Assembly: GCA_038380435.1 (NCBI GenBank)
Contig: JAWZYU010000027.1
Location: forward strand, 5,143,156-5,207,155
DNA length: 64,000 nt
Direction of reading: 5' to 3'
DNA from: Ryuthela nishihirai
Taxonomy: Eukaryota > Arthropoda > Arachnida > Araneae > Heptathelidae
In this document: one piece after another, positions 21,170 through 30,437 of the stretch
Layout: each line of letters starts with the position of its first letter
How positions within the stretch are numbered: the stretch's first letter is position 1
Translations under genes and position numbers: made by a program
Notes under the pieces: generated by a model
What the model was told of the DNA's origin: nothing
The model's input: the letters and a program-made list of their open reading frames with translations, nothing else
Database searches by the model: none

Positions 21170-22529
21170 TCACCAGGAGAGAGAGGAGAGGACTTTGACT
21201 ATGTTCAATGCCCGGGTGCACTTGGACCTGAGATGATGTATGTGTGGTAAAGTGGTCAATTTCCAATCGAATGTGAGACCGAGAAACTGGGTCTTCACCA
21301 CAACTGGAATGATGTTATCCTCGAGCCATAGCTCGGGATCCAGATGAAGATCACACTTCTGGCAAAAGTGCACACACACGGTTTTCTGTGGGGAGAACCG
21401 AAACCCGTTTGCCATAGCCCAAATAGAAAGATTGTTCAGGGCAATTTGCAGCTGTCTTTCAATGACCCTCATGCTGGACGAAGAGCAAAAGATGGTAAAG
21501 TCATCAACACAGAGGGCATAGCCTACTGATGGAGGAAGTTGTCTAGTAATGGAATTAATATTGACAACGAAAAACGTAACACTCAGAACGCAACCTTGTG
21601 GCACCCCCTGTTCTTGGGGGTATGGCCGCGACAGAGTGTTACTGACACGGACACGAAAAGAATGTGTTGATAAGAAGTTGGAGATGAAGATTGACATGTG
21701 ACCTCTCAACCCGAAGCTGTGGAAGTCACAAAGAATGCCAAATCTCCAAGCCGTGTTGTACGTTTTTTCATCGTCGAAGAAAATTGACATCAGGTGCTCT
21801 CTTCATAAAAATGAATTTCTGATAACCAATTCAAGGCATATCAGATGGTCAAGAGTTGACTGTTGCCTGCGAAAGCCACACTGGGTGTTGGAAAGAAGGT
21901 TGTGGTGTTCTAAATACCAGATGAGTCTGGCATTCACCATTCTTTTCAACACCTTGCACACGCAGCTCGTCAACACAATGGGATGATAATTCGAAGGAAT
22001 CTTGGAATCCTTTCCTGGCTGAGGGAAGGCCAAGACGATGGCCTCCCGCCAGGAGTCCAGAAACTGCTCCTCAAGAAAAATGCGATTGAAAAGATGAAGC
22101 AGCCAATCCTTACTCAATGGTGAGATGCTGGAGCATGGCAAGATGAACATTGTCCGGCCCTACAGCAGATGCACGAGAGGAGTGCAGAGCAAGGCGAAGC
22201 TCCTCTGTTGTGAATGGTCTGTGGTAAGATTCGAGGCCATTCAAGTGGAAGGACAGCAGAGAGTGTTTTGCCCTGCTCTTCTGGGCCAGAAACTCAGGGG
22301 AGTAAGAAGAAGAAGAGATGGAGGAGTATGACTCCCCCAGAGTGTCGGCAATTGCTTTGGGATCAGTAACTGCCTGTCCATTGTGCTCCAGGATCGATAA
22401 TGAATGGGAAGAGCAGTTCCCACCCATCTTCCAGACTTTATCCCACACGACCTTAGAACTGGTCGTGCGGGTGATGAACACGTATATTAGATCCAAGATT
22501 CCTTCTGGCTCTGGCGCCGGACGAAACAA
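21170..22529 (-). pseudogene. LINE J linker and reverse transcriptase (right copy)
   Basis: Read on the minus strand: linker with TRTTSSKVVWDKVWKM, then FTTEELRLALHSSRASAVGPDNVHLAMLQHL (here in two halves: FTTEELRLALHSSRAS and AVGPDNVHLAMLQHL), the first conserved RT region; FPQPGKDSKIPSNYHPIVLT; GFRRQQSTLDHLICL; the same premature stop as the left copy; then YPQEQGVPQGCVLSVTFFVV and YALCVDDFTIFCS. It retains about 35 bp near 21075-21110 that the left arm has lost, so the right copy is closer to ancestral there. Confidence 0.88.
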
Positions 22530-22599
22530 ACTTTAGCCCTGCCACGTTTGAACTTTTCAAGGTTGGGGAACGTCGGATATCTCGAAACCACTGCCCAAG

Positions 22600-23604
22600 C
22601 CTTGTTCTGAGGCTTACGAGCCGGGGTGCAATCTGGATTACACTAGAGTTTCAGAAAATGAGGAAACCATGTCGAAGTTTTAGGAATTGTTGATGCAGCT
22701 GCATCTACGATACAGTCCATTATCTCCACTACTGCCACAATGACGGGCTCCTGGCTGACTGAGCGGTCATTGAGCTCAGACAGCAGCTCGAAACCACTTC
22801 AGTAAGCCCAATCAAGCCTCCACTGTGAGACGTGTGAAGGGCTGCAAGGCTCCCCATGGGAGATGGTGCACACCACATGGAGGTGATCGCTTCCGTGTCG
22901 TTTGGAAAGAAGGTTGTGGTGTTCTAAATACTGGCAGCATTGTAGGAGTGTGGCCATCTCAGCTTAGAAGAGTGGGCGGACAACGACTTCCTATTCAACT
23001 TAACTGCTGCAAAGGACAGTTTAGTGAATAGGGATCAGTCAGTATCCATGTCCTTAGAATCATCCGAGGAACACGGATCAGTGACTGCTCTTTGCAGAGG
23101 AATGATAAGTTTCTTTCCCATAGCCCTTTGCAGAGGAATGATAAGTTTCTTTCCCATAGCCCTTTGCAGAGGAGTGATAAGTTTCTTTCCCCATAGTGGA
23201 CTGTGTCCATTGAAGTCCCCCATTATGAGGAAGGGGGACGGCACCTGCGAGATGAGATCATCAAGGTCTTCCTGGAAGACGATGCTCCCAGGTGGAAGAT
23301 ACACATAGCAGACAGTTAGCAAGAACCCCACGAAGAGTTGGATGGCTATCGCCTCTAAGTTGGTGGTGAGGGGTACGACCTGGAATGGAGAATGGTTGCT
23401 CACAAGGATGGCGACACCCCCATGAGCTGGACCATCTTCATCCCAGTCCCGGTGAACTAGTGTAAACTGCTGGATCGTAGGATCTGTAACTGGCTGCAAG
23501 TATGTCTCCTGCAGGCACACACAGATGGACTGGTGTGCCTGAAGGAAGGCCCTGATGTTGCCAATATTCCTCTGGAATCCATGACATTGTATGAGTGTGG
23601 CCAT
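22600..23604 (-). pseudogene. LINE J endonuclease, internally rearranged
   Basis: Apurinic-type endonuclease that would nick the target. The N-terminal part from 23604 reads QCHGFQRNIGNIRAFLQAHQ, VCLQETYL (catalytic Glu), GGVAILV, YVYLPPGS, LIMGDFNGHSPLWG (catalytic GDFNxH). After LWG it runs into a duplicated block and three 36-bp repeats. The C-terminal part (SDHLHVVCTISHG, the SDH motif) reappears near 22880. About 80-100 residues expected between these parts are absent, replaced by copied sequence. Confidence 0.82.
22940..23196 (-). repeat. duplicated ORF1/ORF2 junction with 36-bp triplication
   Basis: 22940-23120 repeats 23585-23768 (GTGTGGCCATCTCAGCTTAG, GGACAGTTTAGTGAATAGGG). 23090-23196 then holds three copies of CTTTGCAGAGG(A/A/A-G)TGATAAGTTTCTTTCCC units spaced about 36 bp. 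Next to it, 22905-22933 repeats 21893-21921 (GGAAAGAAGGTTGTGGTGTT). Confidence 0.85.
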
Positions 23605-23641
23605 CTCAGCTTAGAAGAGTGATTGGACGATGATTTCCTAT

Positions 23642-24915
23642 TCAACTTAACCGCTGCAAAGGACAGTTTAGTGAATAGGGGCAGTCAGTGTCCATGTCCT
23701 CGGAATCGTCCAAGGGACAAGGATCGGTGACTGCCCTTTGCAGAGGTGTGATAAGTTTCTTTTTGGGCCCCGGTAGGGGCGCCTTTGGTTCAGAAAGTTT
23801 TGCTGTCTGAGGACAGGGAGGGGAGGCCTTCCGGTGGCGGTGGAAGGCTGAGTTGCAGGAATGGAAACCGGGTTGATGTGAAGTCGACACCACCCTCGGT
23901 TTTGCCTGCATCAGGAGGTACTTGGCTGCAGTCAAGAAAGACTCAGTAGGTAGTACACTGATGTCAGTCTGCACCGCCATGGAAGTCAATGGAACGATGG
24001 GCTTTCCAATGACTGCACTGACATAGGATACCTTGCCAAGTGCGGTGGGCAGTGCAGCGAGCTTTCTTGCCTCAGCGTAAGAGATGTTATTCATTACTTT
24101 CAAGCATTGCACCTCTTCTTCCTCTTTCCACTTTGGACAGTCGCAGGAGTACGCCAGATGTTCACCACTACAGTTCACATAACTTACCTTTTCTGCTGTG
24201 CAGTCTGGATTACGATGATTCTTACTGTCACAGCAAGCACAGGTGAGTTTGCCCCTGCAAACTGTGTGGGCATGACTGTATAGCTGACACTGAAAACAGT
24301 GCAGAGGGTTCGGTATATACAGCTGTACCTCACAATGTAAATAACCTGCCTTGATGGAAGAAGGCGTGTTAAATGTCACAATCAGTACCTGGATGGGTAC
24401 CAATTTACCATCACGGCGCGTTGAAACCCGTGGATCGCTGTTAGTCCTTAGGGAGTGAGCTCCGAGAGGATTTCCTCCTCGGTGACTTTGAAGAGGCCCC
24501 ACTCAGTGATCACACTGTGAGAGGAATTTAAAATTCTGTCGGAAGTGACCTCGACAGCCACCCCACCAATCTCTTCGATATTCAGGAGCAGTTCGGAGTG
24601 TTTCGAACAAGAGGTCTCAACTTTTAAGTCACCAGATCGCAAGCACTTGATGGATTTCTGGTCTCCCACAAGACCTTTCAATCCTTTGTTCACGAAAAAT
24701 GGGGACATGTCCCCAAGTAGCTGATCACCCGTGAAGTGGATGATCAGGAATCTTGGGAACGAAAACACAGACAAAGACGATGGCAGAGATAACGTAGACA
24801 GGGAAGATGGGGGATCATGTCGAGCCCTCTTGTTGGCATTGATAGCATTAATTTCATCTTCAACTCTCATGTTTTTGTGTGTGTGTGTGTGTGGTTCAGT
24901 GCCTGCTGTCCCCAC
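23642..24915 (-). pseudogene. LINE J ORF1 (gag-like, zinc knuckles)
   Basis: RNA-binding ORF1 protein. The N-terminal frame starts at 24915 (NMRVEDEINAINANKRARHD, FPRFLIIHFTGDQLLGDMSP as an RRM-like start, DLKVETSCSKHSELLL). A frame change at about 24480 leads into the second frame: GKLVPIQVLIVTFNTPSSIK, then CFQCQLYSHAHTVC, CACCDSKNHRNPDC and CSGEHLAYSCDCPKW, three CCHC-type knuckles as usual for Jockey/I ORF1. The C-terminus ends SLNCPLQRLS. A GT microsatellite sits near 24870 inside the N-terminal frame. Confidence 0.85.
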
Positions 24916-25570
24916 CCTCCATAGAGCCCAACAAGGGGAGCCCAGTCGGGTGCCAGGGCTATGCAGGCACTATGCCCACACAGACAGTGAACCAAGCCAT
25001 CACAAATAAATAAAAGGAAAATGAAAAGAGAAACTGCAAAAAACACTTATCTTCACAAAAGGAACTAAGTAAAAAATAACAAAATTGTGAACGGCCAAAC
25101 TGGTCTCCCAAGGAAAGGATAATGACAAAAGGAAAATAAGTCGTGAGGAAACTCGCAAACCTGTACCCGGACCGTGGGCAAGGTTACTCACTGCTTTGCA
25201 TAGTTGACCCTAGCAGGACCTGCCCACCAGCCGATTGCTCCTGGGGGACCACCCCAGGAGCTCCTGTTTACCAGAAGCAGAGGCCAAAGCAGTGTATAGC
25301 AGAGACCCTGGAATCCGCTGCCCAGCCCCGCGACAGACAGGCTCCCCAACACTCCATGGCAAAACGGCCAAAGGGCACCTCACCAGTCATGAGCCGATGA
25401 GAGACCACGGGGACCCCCGAGCAACTGTCAGGATCCTTCTTTCCCAGGACTAGGGTCTCCACGCACGGTAAAAACGCGGGCGAGTGTTCAGGACCCTGTG
25501 AAGGTAACCAAGCCAGCGGAACCTTCACAGGGTGGTCCCCTGACCACGGGCAGGAGCTCGCACCAAGGGG
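24916..25570 (-). promoter_or_regulatory. LINE J 5' leader, probably with internal promoter
   Basis: GC-rich 650 bp unlike the AT-rich neighbourhood, upstream of ORF1 on the minus strand. It contains direct and inverted short repeats such as CCTGTGAAGGT / ACCTTCACAGGG at 25490-25535, which can pair. Jockey/I LINEs are known to carry promoters in their 5' leader; activity here is inference. It ends next to a Penelope inverted repeat. Confidence 0.6.
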
Positions 25571-25573
25571 TCA

Positions 25574-25941
25574 TAGTTACCAGACTTTTGATAAAGCCCA
25601 AAAGCATATGATGTTACAGTAGGTACACTTTTTCAGCTTTCTTTACTTGGCAGTTTATTATACTGAAGCAGGATCGATGGGATGCTTTTGCTGCTTATGT
25701 CTTCAATCATCTGGTTGTTGTAGCACTGATGCTATAGTTTTAGTTGTAATGCAATATCATCCACTTTTTCTGGTGTTATTTCATAGTGACTGCACGTCCA
25801 CTGGCTATGAAGTAGTTATGTGGCCAACTGCCACTTTAACTGATGTATCTTTTCACAGCTTTTTCGTGGATTATTGCCATTAACAACTCATGAATATCAA
25901 CTGACTCTTAAACGTTATGTTGAAATAACAGAAACAACATT
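25574..25941 (+). repeat. Penelope-flanking inverted repeat, left arm
   Basis: About 365 bp whose reverse complement matches 27549-28293 once the SINE A inserted there is removed. Shared words include TTTGATAAAGC, GATGTTACAGTAGG, TATACTGAAG and AACGTTATGTT. Penelope-like elements are known to carry LTR-like repeats in direct or inverted arrangement. Confidence 0.85.
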
Positions 25942-26324
25942 CAATTGCCTAATTTTGCTGTTATAGTTCACTTTCCAATTGAAAGCCTTAAACATTTTGT
26001 GCTAACACCCGTAAACAGATTTTTGGAACATTATTGCACAGTCCTCACATCTTAAGTTTCAACTTGTTAAGATACTCTTTTAAAATCATCAACAAGGTCA
26101 AACTAATAATCATTAAAATACATAGGCCATGACAACTCCCCAATGTTAACAGACTGATGTGTTTCACTGTACCGCCTACTTATGGCATCCTCAGGCTAAC
26201 TAAATGTCAAGTAAAGTCTCCACTATATACATATGTCACCGTTCACGTCATCGATCCTATGATCGTGAGTGTGCCTGTTTGCTGATGCAGCATTCCATGC
26301 TGATCTCTGTGTCGCATAATTTAT

Positions 26325-26820
26325 TCAAATGTGTATTAACATTTTTTCGGTGTAAAGCAGTTGGAATTTTGTTTTAGGGGCTGTTAATGGTTTAAAATTA
26401 ATCTCATTCATTTCAATGTTATTATCCAATATAGTTTGTGAGAAAGCTGCATTAGAAATCTGTTTTAAGATATCATTTTGGGGTTCACGCATTCTATTGG
26501 TGTATTGCCATGCTGACGCAGTATTCCATGGAGGAATCTCTGTGTTGCATAATTTATTCAAATGTGTATGTATTAACATTTTTTCAGCATAAAGCAGTTG
26601 GAATTTTGTTTTAGGGGCTGTTAATGGTTTAAAATTAATCTCATTTATTTCAATGTTATTCAGAAACTATATTATCCAATATAGTTTCTCACAACTATAT
26701 TGGATAATGTAGTTAATCACAAACTATATTATCCAATATAGTTTGTGCGAAAGCTGTATTAGGAATCTGTTTTAAGATATTGTTTTGATGGTCATGCATT
26801 CTATTGGTGTATTGCCTGTA
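26325..26820 (-). repeat. tandem duplication of the Penelope C-terminus with hairpins
   Basis: 26285-26510 and 26511-26820 are diverged copies of one unit (AAAGCAGTTGGAATTTTGTT, GGGGCTGTTAATGG). The second has gained about 80 bp made of palindromes AACTATATTATCCAATATAG(TT) in alternating orientation (26664-26750), each able to form a 10-bp stem with a 4-base loop. Confidence 0.85.
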
Positions 26821-26925
26821 TGTTTTACCTATATATTTGTCTTTACCATTTAATATGTTTGAGGGGTCTGGGATATTTATCTCATATACCCCTCCTGTGG
26901 GTGTTTTTTTTTTTATCTCTATCAT
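26713..26925 (-). pseudogene. Penelope GIY-YIG endonuclease fragment
   Basis: Minus-strand frame with TPTGGVYEINIPDPSN followed by DKYIGKTYRQYTNRMHDHQN and AFAQTILDN. GVYEI..KYIG corresponds to the GIY-YIG signature; the Arg and the H after it match the family's R..EH region. GIY-YIG domains C-terminal to the RT are known for Penelope elements. The frame is short, and the fragment at 26325-26579 (TNRMREPQNDILKQISNAAF) is a second copy of its end. Confidence 0.78.
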
Positions 26926-27201
26926 TAATTATCAGGTTTTTTTATGGTGTGTGTCATTGTGGTAGGTAGATTAATGTTATATCTTTTAAGGATATTTTCC
27001 ATGGTGTTTGAAATGTTTTTGGTATATGGGAAACTACATGCATAAGTTTCCTTTGTTTTAACCTGATTTTGGGGTCGGTTGAGATTCCTTGGTAACTATG
27101 TATTTAGCATTTTTCTCCCATTTATTTAGGTTTTGTTTCAGTACCCTGCTTCCATTGCTGTGCTTTTTATATAATATTTTTCTGTTTGAAAAGTTGATTG
27201 T

Positions 27202-27504
27202 TCAGAACAATATCGGTATGCCCAGATAAAGTGTGGCATAATGCTTGCTCTTTTTATATTCGAAGGGATGAGCTGAATTTACAGGTATGTAACTGAGGTT
27301 GTGTGTTTTTTTCCTGTATACAATTGTTTCACAATATTTATCTTCCCCAGTTATTAGTATATTTAGGTATGGTATTTGTTGATTTTTTTCCACTTCATGT
27401 GTGAATTTAATTGTTGGTAGTATTGTATTAAATATATTTATGAACTCATTTAATTTTTCAATTTCGTATGGCCAAAAAATTAGAATATTGTCAACGTACC
27501 TCAT
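27202..27504 (-). pseudogene. Penelope-type reverse transcriptase, C-terminal part
   Basis: Open frame of 100 residues beginning MRYVDNILIFWPYEIEKLNE, where Penelope RTs have RYVDD; the second catalytic Asp is Asn here, so it would be inactive. It continues with HEVEKNQQIPYLNILI and VYRKKTHNLSYIPVNSAHP, the region after the palm that is typical of this class. The upstream RT fingers and palm are missing because of truncation at the inverted repeat. Confidence 0.85.
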
Positions 27505-27548
27505 ATATAGTGATGGTTTGAATTCTGCCTTTGTTAATTTACTCTGCT

Positions 27549-28293
27549 AATGTTTCTGTTATCTGAACATAACGTTTAAGACTCAGTTGATATTCAGTTG
27601 TTGTTAATGGCAATAATCCACAAAAAAGCCATGAAAAGATACATCAGTTAAAGTGGCAGTTATTTTCCACATAACTACTTCATAGTAAGTGGACATGCAG
27701 TCACTATGAAATAACAACAAAATAAGTGGAAGATACTGCAGTACAACTGAAAATATAGCATCAGTGCTACAACAATCAACTGATTGAAGATGTCAGAAGC
27801 AAAAACATCCTGTTGATCCTACTTCAGTGGGGCGGGGGTGGCTCAGTCGGTAGCGCGCCAGGCTCGTAATCTGTAGTTCCCAGGTTCAAGTCCCAGCTGG
27901 GTCAGCATTGAGATTTATCTCCGCAAAATTCCCCGCCCTGCCCACGGTCAGTAGGGGACACCGATGGGCTTGGAAAGGCCGCCGTCCGTCGGATGGGACG
28001 TTCAGTCGTGGCCCCGTGTGCGGGAGAGCCATACCCTGTGCACATTAAAGAACATGCTGGATGGCCTTGACGGGAGGCTACCATCTGTCTCCCAACAGCT
28101 GTTCCAGTGGGTCCCCTCCCCCAACCTTCTCTGAGCCTTCGGAGTCCATTTGACCTGGCCATTTAGCCCATGGTGTGCAAAAAAGTGCCGCTCAGAGGTA
28201 AAACAACCCAACCCTACTTCAGTATAACAGCTGCCATGTAAAGAAAGCTGCAAAAGTGTGCCTACTGTAACATCAATATGCTTTATCAAAGGA
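27549..28293 (-). repeat. Penelope-flanking inverted repeat, right arm with SINE A inside
   Basis: Partner of 25574-25941. It is split at CCTACTTCAGT by SINE A copy 1, which duplicated that 11-bp target. Joined in thought, the two halves match the left arm end to end. Confidence 0.85.
27829..28212 (+). mobile_element. SINE A copy 1 (tRNA-derived)
   Basis: 384 bp starting with a tRNA-like head: A box TGGCTCAGTCGGTAGCGCG and B box GGTTCAAGTCCC, the internal RNA polymerase III promoter. The body runs to GGTAAAACAACCCAA. An 11-bp TSD CCTACTTCAGT flanks it (27818-27828 and 28213-28223). The best preserved copy of the family in the window. Confidence 0.93.
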
Positions 28294-28559
28294 CTGGTAG
28301 CTATGGACTGGTTAATTACATCAAAAGCATTGTAACATCTACGAATGCTTACATCACTTTGAAGTGAGCTTGCAGTTCCATCGCAGATGTACCAGCCACC
28401 AAGTATTGGTAACTAATTTTATCTTATTATTCACTATAATTTACTTTTGTGGTTTATAACAAAGGGATATCTTAGGGTTAGATAATGATTAAGAACTTTA
28501 GTGATGAGTTGATACTAATTAATATGGGCCCAGAGCCAATGTTGTATACACTCAAGTTC

Positions 28560-28755
28560 TTTAAACTTTTGCACTCCTCGTGACTTGAGAATTGATAGGT
28601 TTTAGATGACTTTATACAGCACTATTTGTGTAAGATTAAATTATACTTATTTAGCTGTGTTTATCATTATTTTAATGGTGTATTAAATTGAAAAGATCCT
28701 GTGAGACCTCTGTGGCAAGCAGTTGCTTGGAGGGGTATTCCTTTATTTTTTTATC
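28560..28755 (+). mobile_element. LINE J 3' UTR/tail fragment
   Basis: TTGAGAATTGATAGGTTTTAG and the following bases match the LINE J 3' UTR at 12597 on. It ends CTCTGTGGCAAGCAGTTGCTT, the tail shared with SINE B. Part of the shared body is missing. 28310-28560 and 28756-29042 show no recognisable feature. Confidence 0.7.
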
Positions 28756-29042
28756 AATTCAGCAAGAAAAAGTGAAAGTTTGACTACCGCTAAATGACTC
28801 TTATTATGCCTTCTAGGAACATCTGACCTATAGCTTGCCACCATACTTCTCCCAATAAATGATATCTGACAGACATGCACAACAAATTTGCTATTTGGCA
28901 ACTGCACCTCATACTTCATAAGAGAACAGCTTCGAAATGCCCACTTTTAAGGTTCAATGCATTTGAATATAGTGCTGCCAGCACCTTTCATTTTCACATC
29001 CATACCTCAATCTTGCATTTTATTTTATATAAATATAAAAAA

Positions 29043-29242
29043 AAAATAAATACCCCCTCAAGCAGCTGCTTGCCACAGAGGTCTGACAGGAGCCTGTCAG
29101 TTTATATGCCACAGTAGAAGATCTGAGAGGATGGCAGGACCTCAGCAGAAAACAACACGAATATCCATGCCTTACCCGGGGCTCGAACCCAGGTCCCGTA
29201 GATCAGTAGCCAAGCGCGCTAACCACTCGGCCACTATGTGAT
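29043..29242 (-). mobile_element. SINE B, complete tRNA-headed copy
   Basis: Minus strand, 200 bp. The head at 29165-29242 has A box GTGGCCGAGTGGTTAGCGCG and B box GGTTCGAGCCC. The body reads TTCTGCTGAGGTCCTGCCAT and the tail AAGCAGCTGCTTGAGGGGGT followed by ATTTATTTTT. The class of tRNA ancestor (long-variable-arm type) is a guess from the GGCCGAGTGG start. Confidence 0.9.
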
Positions 29243-29369
29243 TTTTGTGCATTTCTATCAGAACGTTATGCATTACTTTTTTTCTCCTTTATTCTTTTAC
29301 TTAAGGGAACCAGTGTATCATTCAATTATAAATATTCATTTTAAATGCTATTTTGGGGAAATTGGAAAA

Positions 29370-29485
29370 AAAAAAAATCAAGAAAAAGTTGAATGACAAC
29401 AACTCAAACAAAGCTCAATACAGTGAAAAAATAGCTTGCTCTATTTCTTCATTGGCTTTTCAGACACAGCACTGGAAATGTTGAA
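29370..29485 (+). repeat. unnamed repeat, also at 12930-13045
   Basis: Shares GACAACAACTCAAACAAA, CTCAATACA, TGAAAAAATAGCTTGCTCT with the palindrome arms. 29243-29369 and 29486-29626 are AT-rich with nothing else recognised. Confidence 0.6.
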
Positions 29486-29638
29486 GAAAATTGTTCCAAG
29501 ATGAGTTTACAACAGATGCTGTTAAATGTTCCATTTTCAATAACTCTTTAGTTATATTGAAAGACTATTTTTGAAAACAGAGTTTTGAATGAGTTCTTCA
29601 TTTTCCAATGACCTTTCTTCATAAAAACCTTATTTTCA

Positions 29639-30030
29639 TGGGGCGGGGGTTGCTCAGTCGATAGCGCGCCAGACTCGTAATCTGTAGTTCCCAGGTTCGA
29701 GTCCCAGCTGGGTCAGCATTGAGATTTATCTCCGCAAAAATTTCCTGCCTTGCCCATGGTCAGTAGGGCACACCGATGGTGTGCTTGGAAAGGCCGTCGT
29801 CTGTCGAATGGGACGTTAAGCCGTGGCCCCATGTGCAGGAGAGTCATACCCTGTGCATGTTAAAGAACATACTGGATGGCCTTGACGGGAGGCTATCATC
29901 TGTCTCCCAACAACTGTTCCAGTGGGTCCCCTCTCCCAACCTTCTCCGAGTCTTCGGGGTCCTTGTGACCTGGCCATTTAGCCCATGGTGTGCAAAAAGT
30001 GCAGCTCAGAGGTAAAACAACTCAAAAACA
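29639..30030 (+). mobile_element. SINE A copy 2
   Basis: 392 bp with A box TGCTCAGTCGATAGCGCG and B box GGTTCGAGTCCC, body as copy 1. The 12-bp TSD ACCTTATTTTCA is at 29627-29638 and 30031-30042. 30043-30271 is AT-rich and unassigned. Confidence 0.92.
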
Positions 30031-30285
30031 ACCTTATTTTCAAAGTTAATGAGCTTTGAATATGGGTGTCTATTCAAATACTATGGAAATCTTCATAGTA
30101 TATATCAAAACGAATTTTTATTTTGACCAGATCTTAATTCATGTGATAGAGACAATACATAATTTTAACTATGATGAATAACCAATATTCAAAAAATTAA
30201 ATAGTCTCCTTAAGAGAATAATAAAATTTGTGTTCCTTCTTGGAGTTTTACGATGTCCAAATTTATTAAACATTAATGATATTAA

Positions 30286-30404
30286 GCCAATGGCAGTACC
30301 AAGCTGAAAACACTGGTTCTCATCCAATCACTGAAGTTAAGCAGCTTTGTGCATGGTCAGTACCTGGGAGGGTGACCACTTGTGGGACACCGTGTGCAGT
30401 TGGC
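30286..30404 (+). pseudogene. 5S rRNA-derived SINE head
   Basis: 119 bp matching the length and layout of animal 5S rRNA: starts GCCAATGGCAGTACC, has GGTTCTCATCCAATCACTGA, then AGTTAAGCAGC (A-box region of the internal promoter), GGTCAGTACCTGGGAGGGTG (box C region), and ends CAGTTGGC complementary to the start. Many differences from functional 5S are C-to-T or G-to-A. It lacks a T-run terminator and is joined to a SINE body, so it is not a working 5S gene. Confidence 0.9.
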
Positions 30405-30437
30405 AAAAAATCTGCTGAGGACCCGCCATCCTCACAG

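Larger units (their letters stand above)
16412..22198 (-). repeat. right arm of the giant palindrome
   Basis: Mirror copy of 10096-15770. Reading inner to outer: RTE-like 3' end (plus strand), LTR-element remnant (plus), SINE B head, LINE J (minus). By my reading 18 of 206 residues differ between the outer RT ORFs, 13 of 263 between the RNase H ORFs, and about 2 of 79 between inner gag ORFs. Confidence 0.95.
19478..25570 (-). mobile_element. LINE J, near full-length but dead
   Basis: A 6.1-kb Jockey/I-type non-LTR retrotransposon on the minus strand. From 5' to 3': GC-rich leader (25570-24916), ORF1 with zinc knuckles, apurinic-type endonuclease, reverse transcriptase, RNase H, 3' UTR and SINE B-like tail. 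The 3' third is in the palindrome arm. ORFs are broken by frameshifts, a shared stop and an internal rearrangement at 22.9-23.8 kb. Confidence 0.9.
25942..27548 (-). mobile_element. Penelope-like retroelement, 5'-truncated
   Basis: Minus-strand element between two inverted repeats. It contains the end of a Penelope-type RT, a GIY-YIG-like endonuclease, a partial tandem duplication of the C-terminus and a downstream stretch with a hammerhead-like core. The RT begins only at its catalytic box because the right inverted repeat cuts in at 27549. Confidence 0.82.

Noticed and set aside
27835..27910. Possible functional tRNA gene at the start of SINE A
   Set aside because: It has A and B boxes but the remaining arms do not fold well, and the same head recurs in every SINE A copy.
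29165..29242. Possible functional tRNA gene
   Set aside because: The tRNA-like sequence is the head of SINE B; the body and tail follow directly, the acceptor stem does not pair, and there is no T-run terminator.
30286..30404. Functional 5S rRNA gene
   Set aside because: Many substitutions, no terminator, and joined to a SINE body within a 13-bp TSD.
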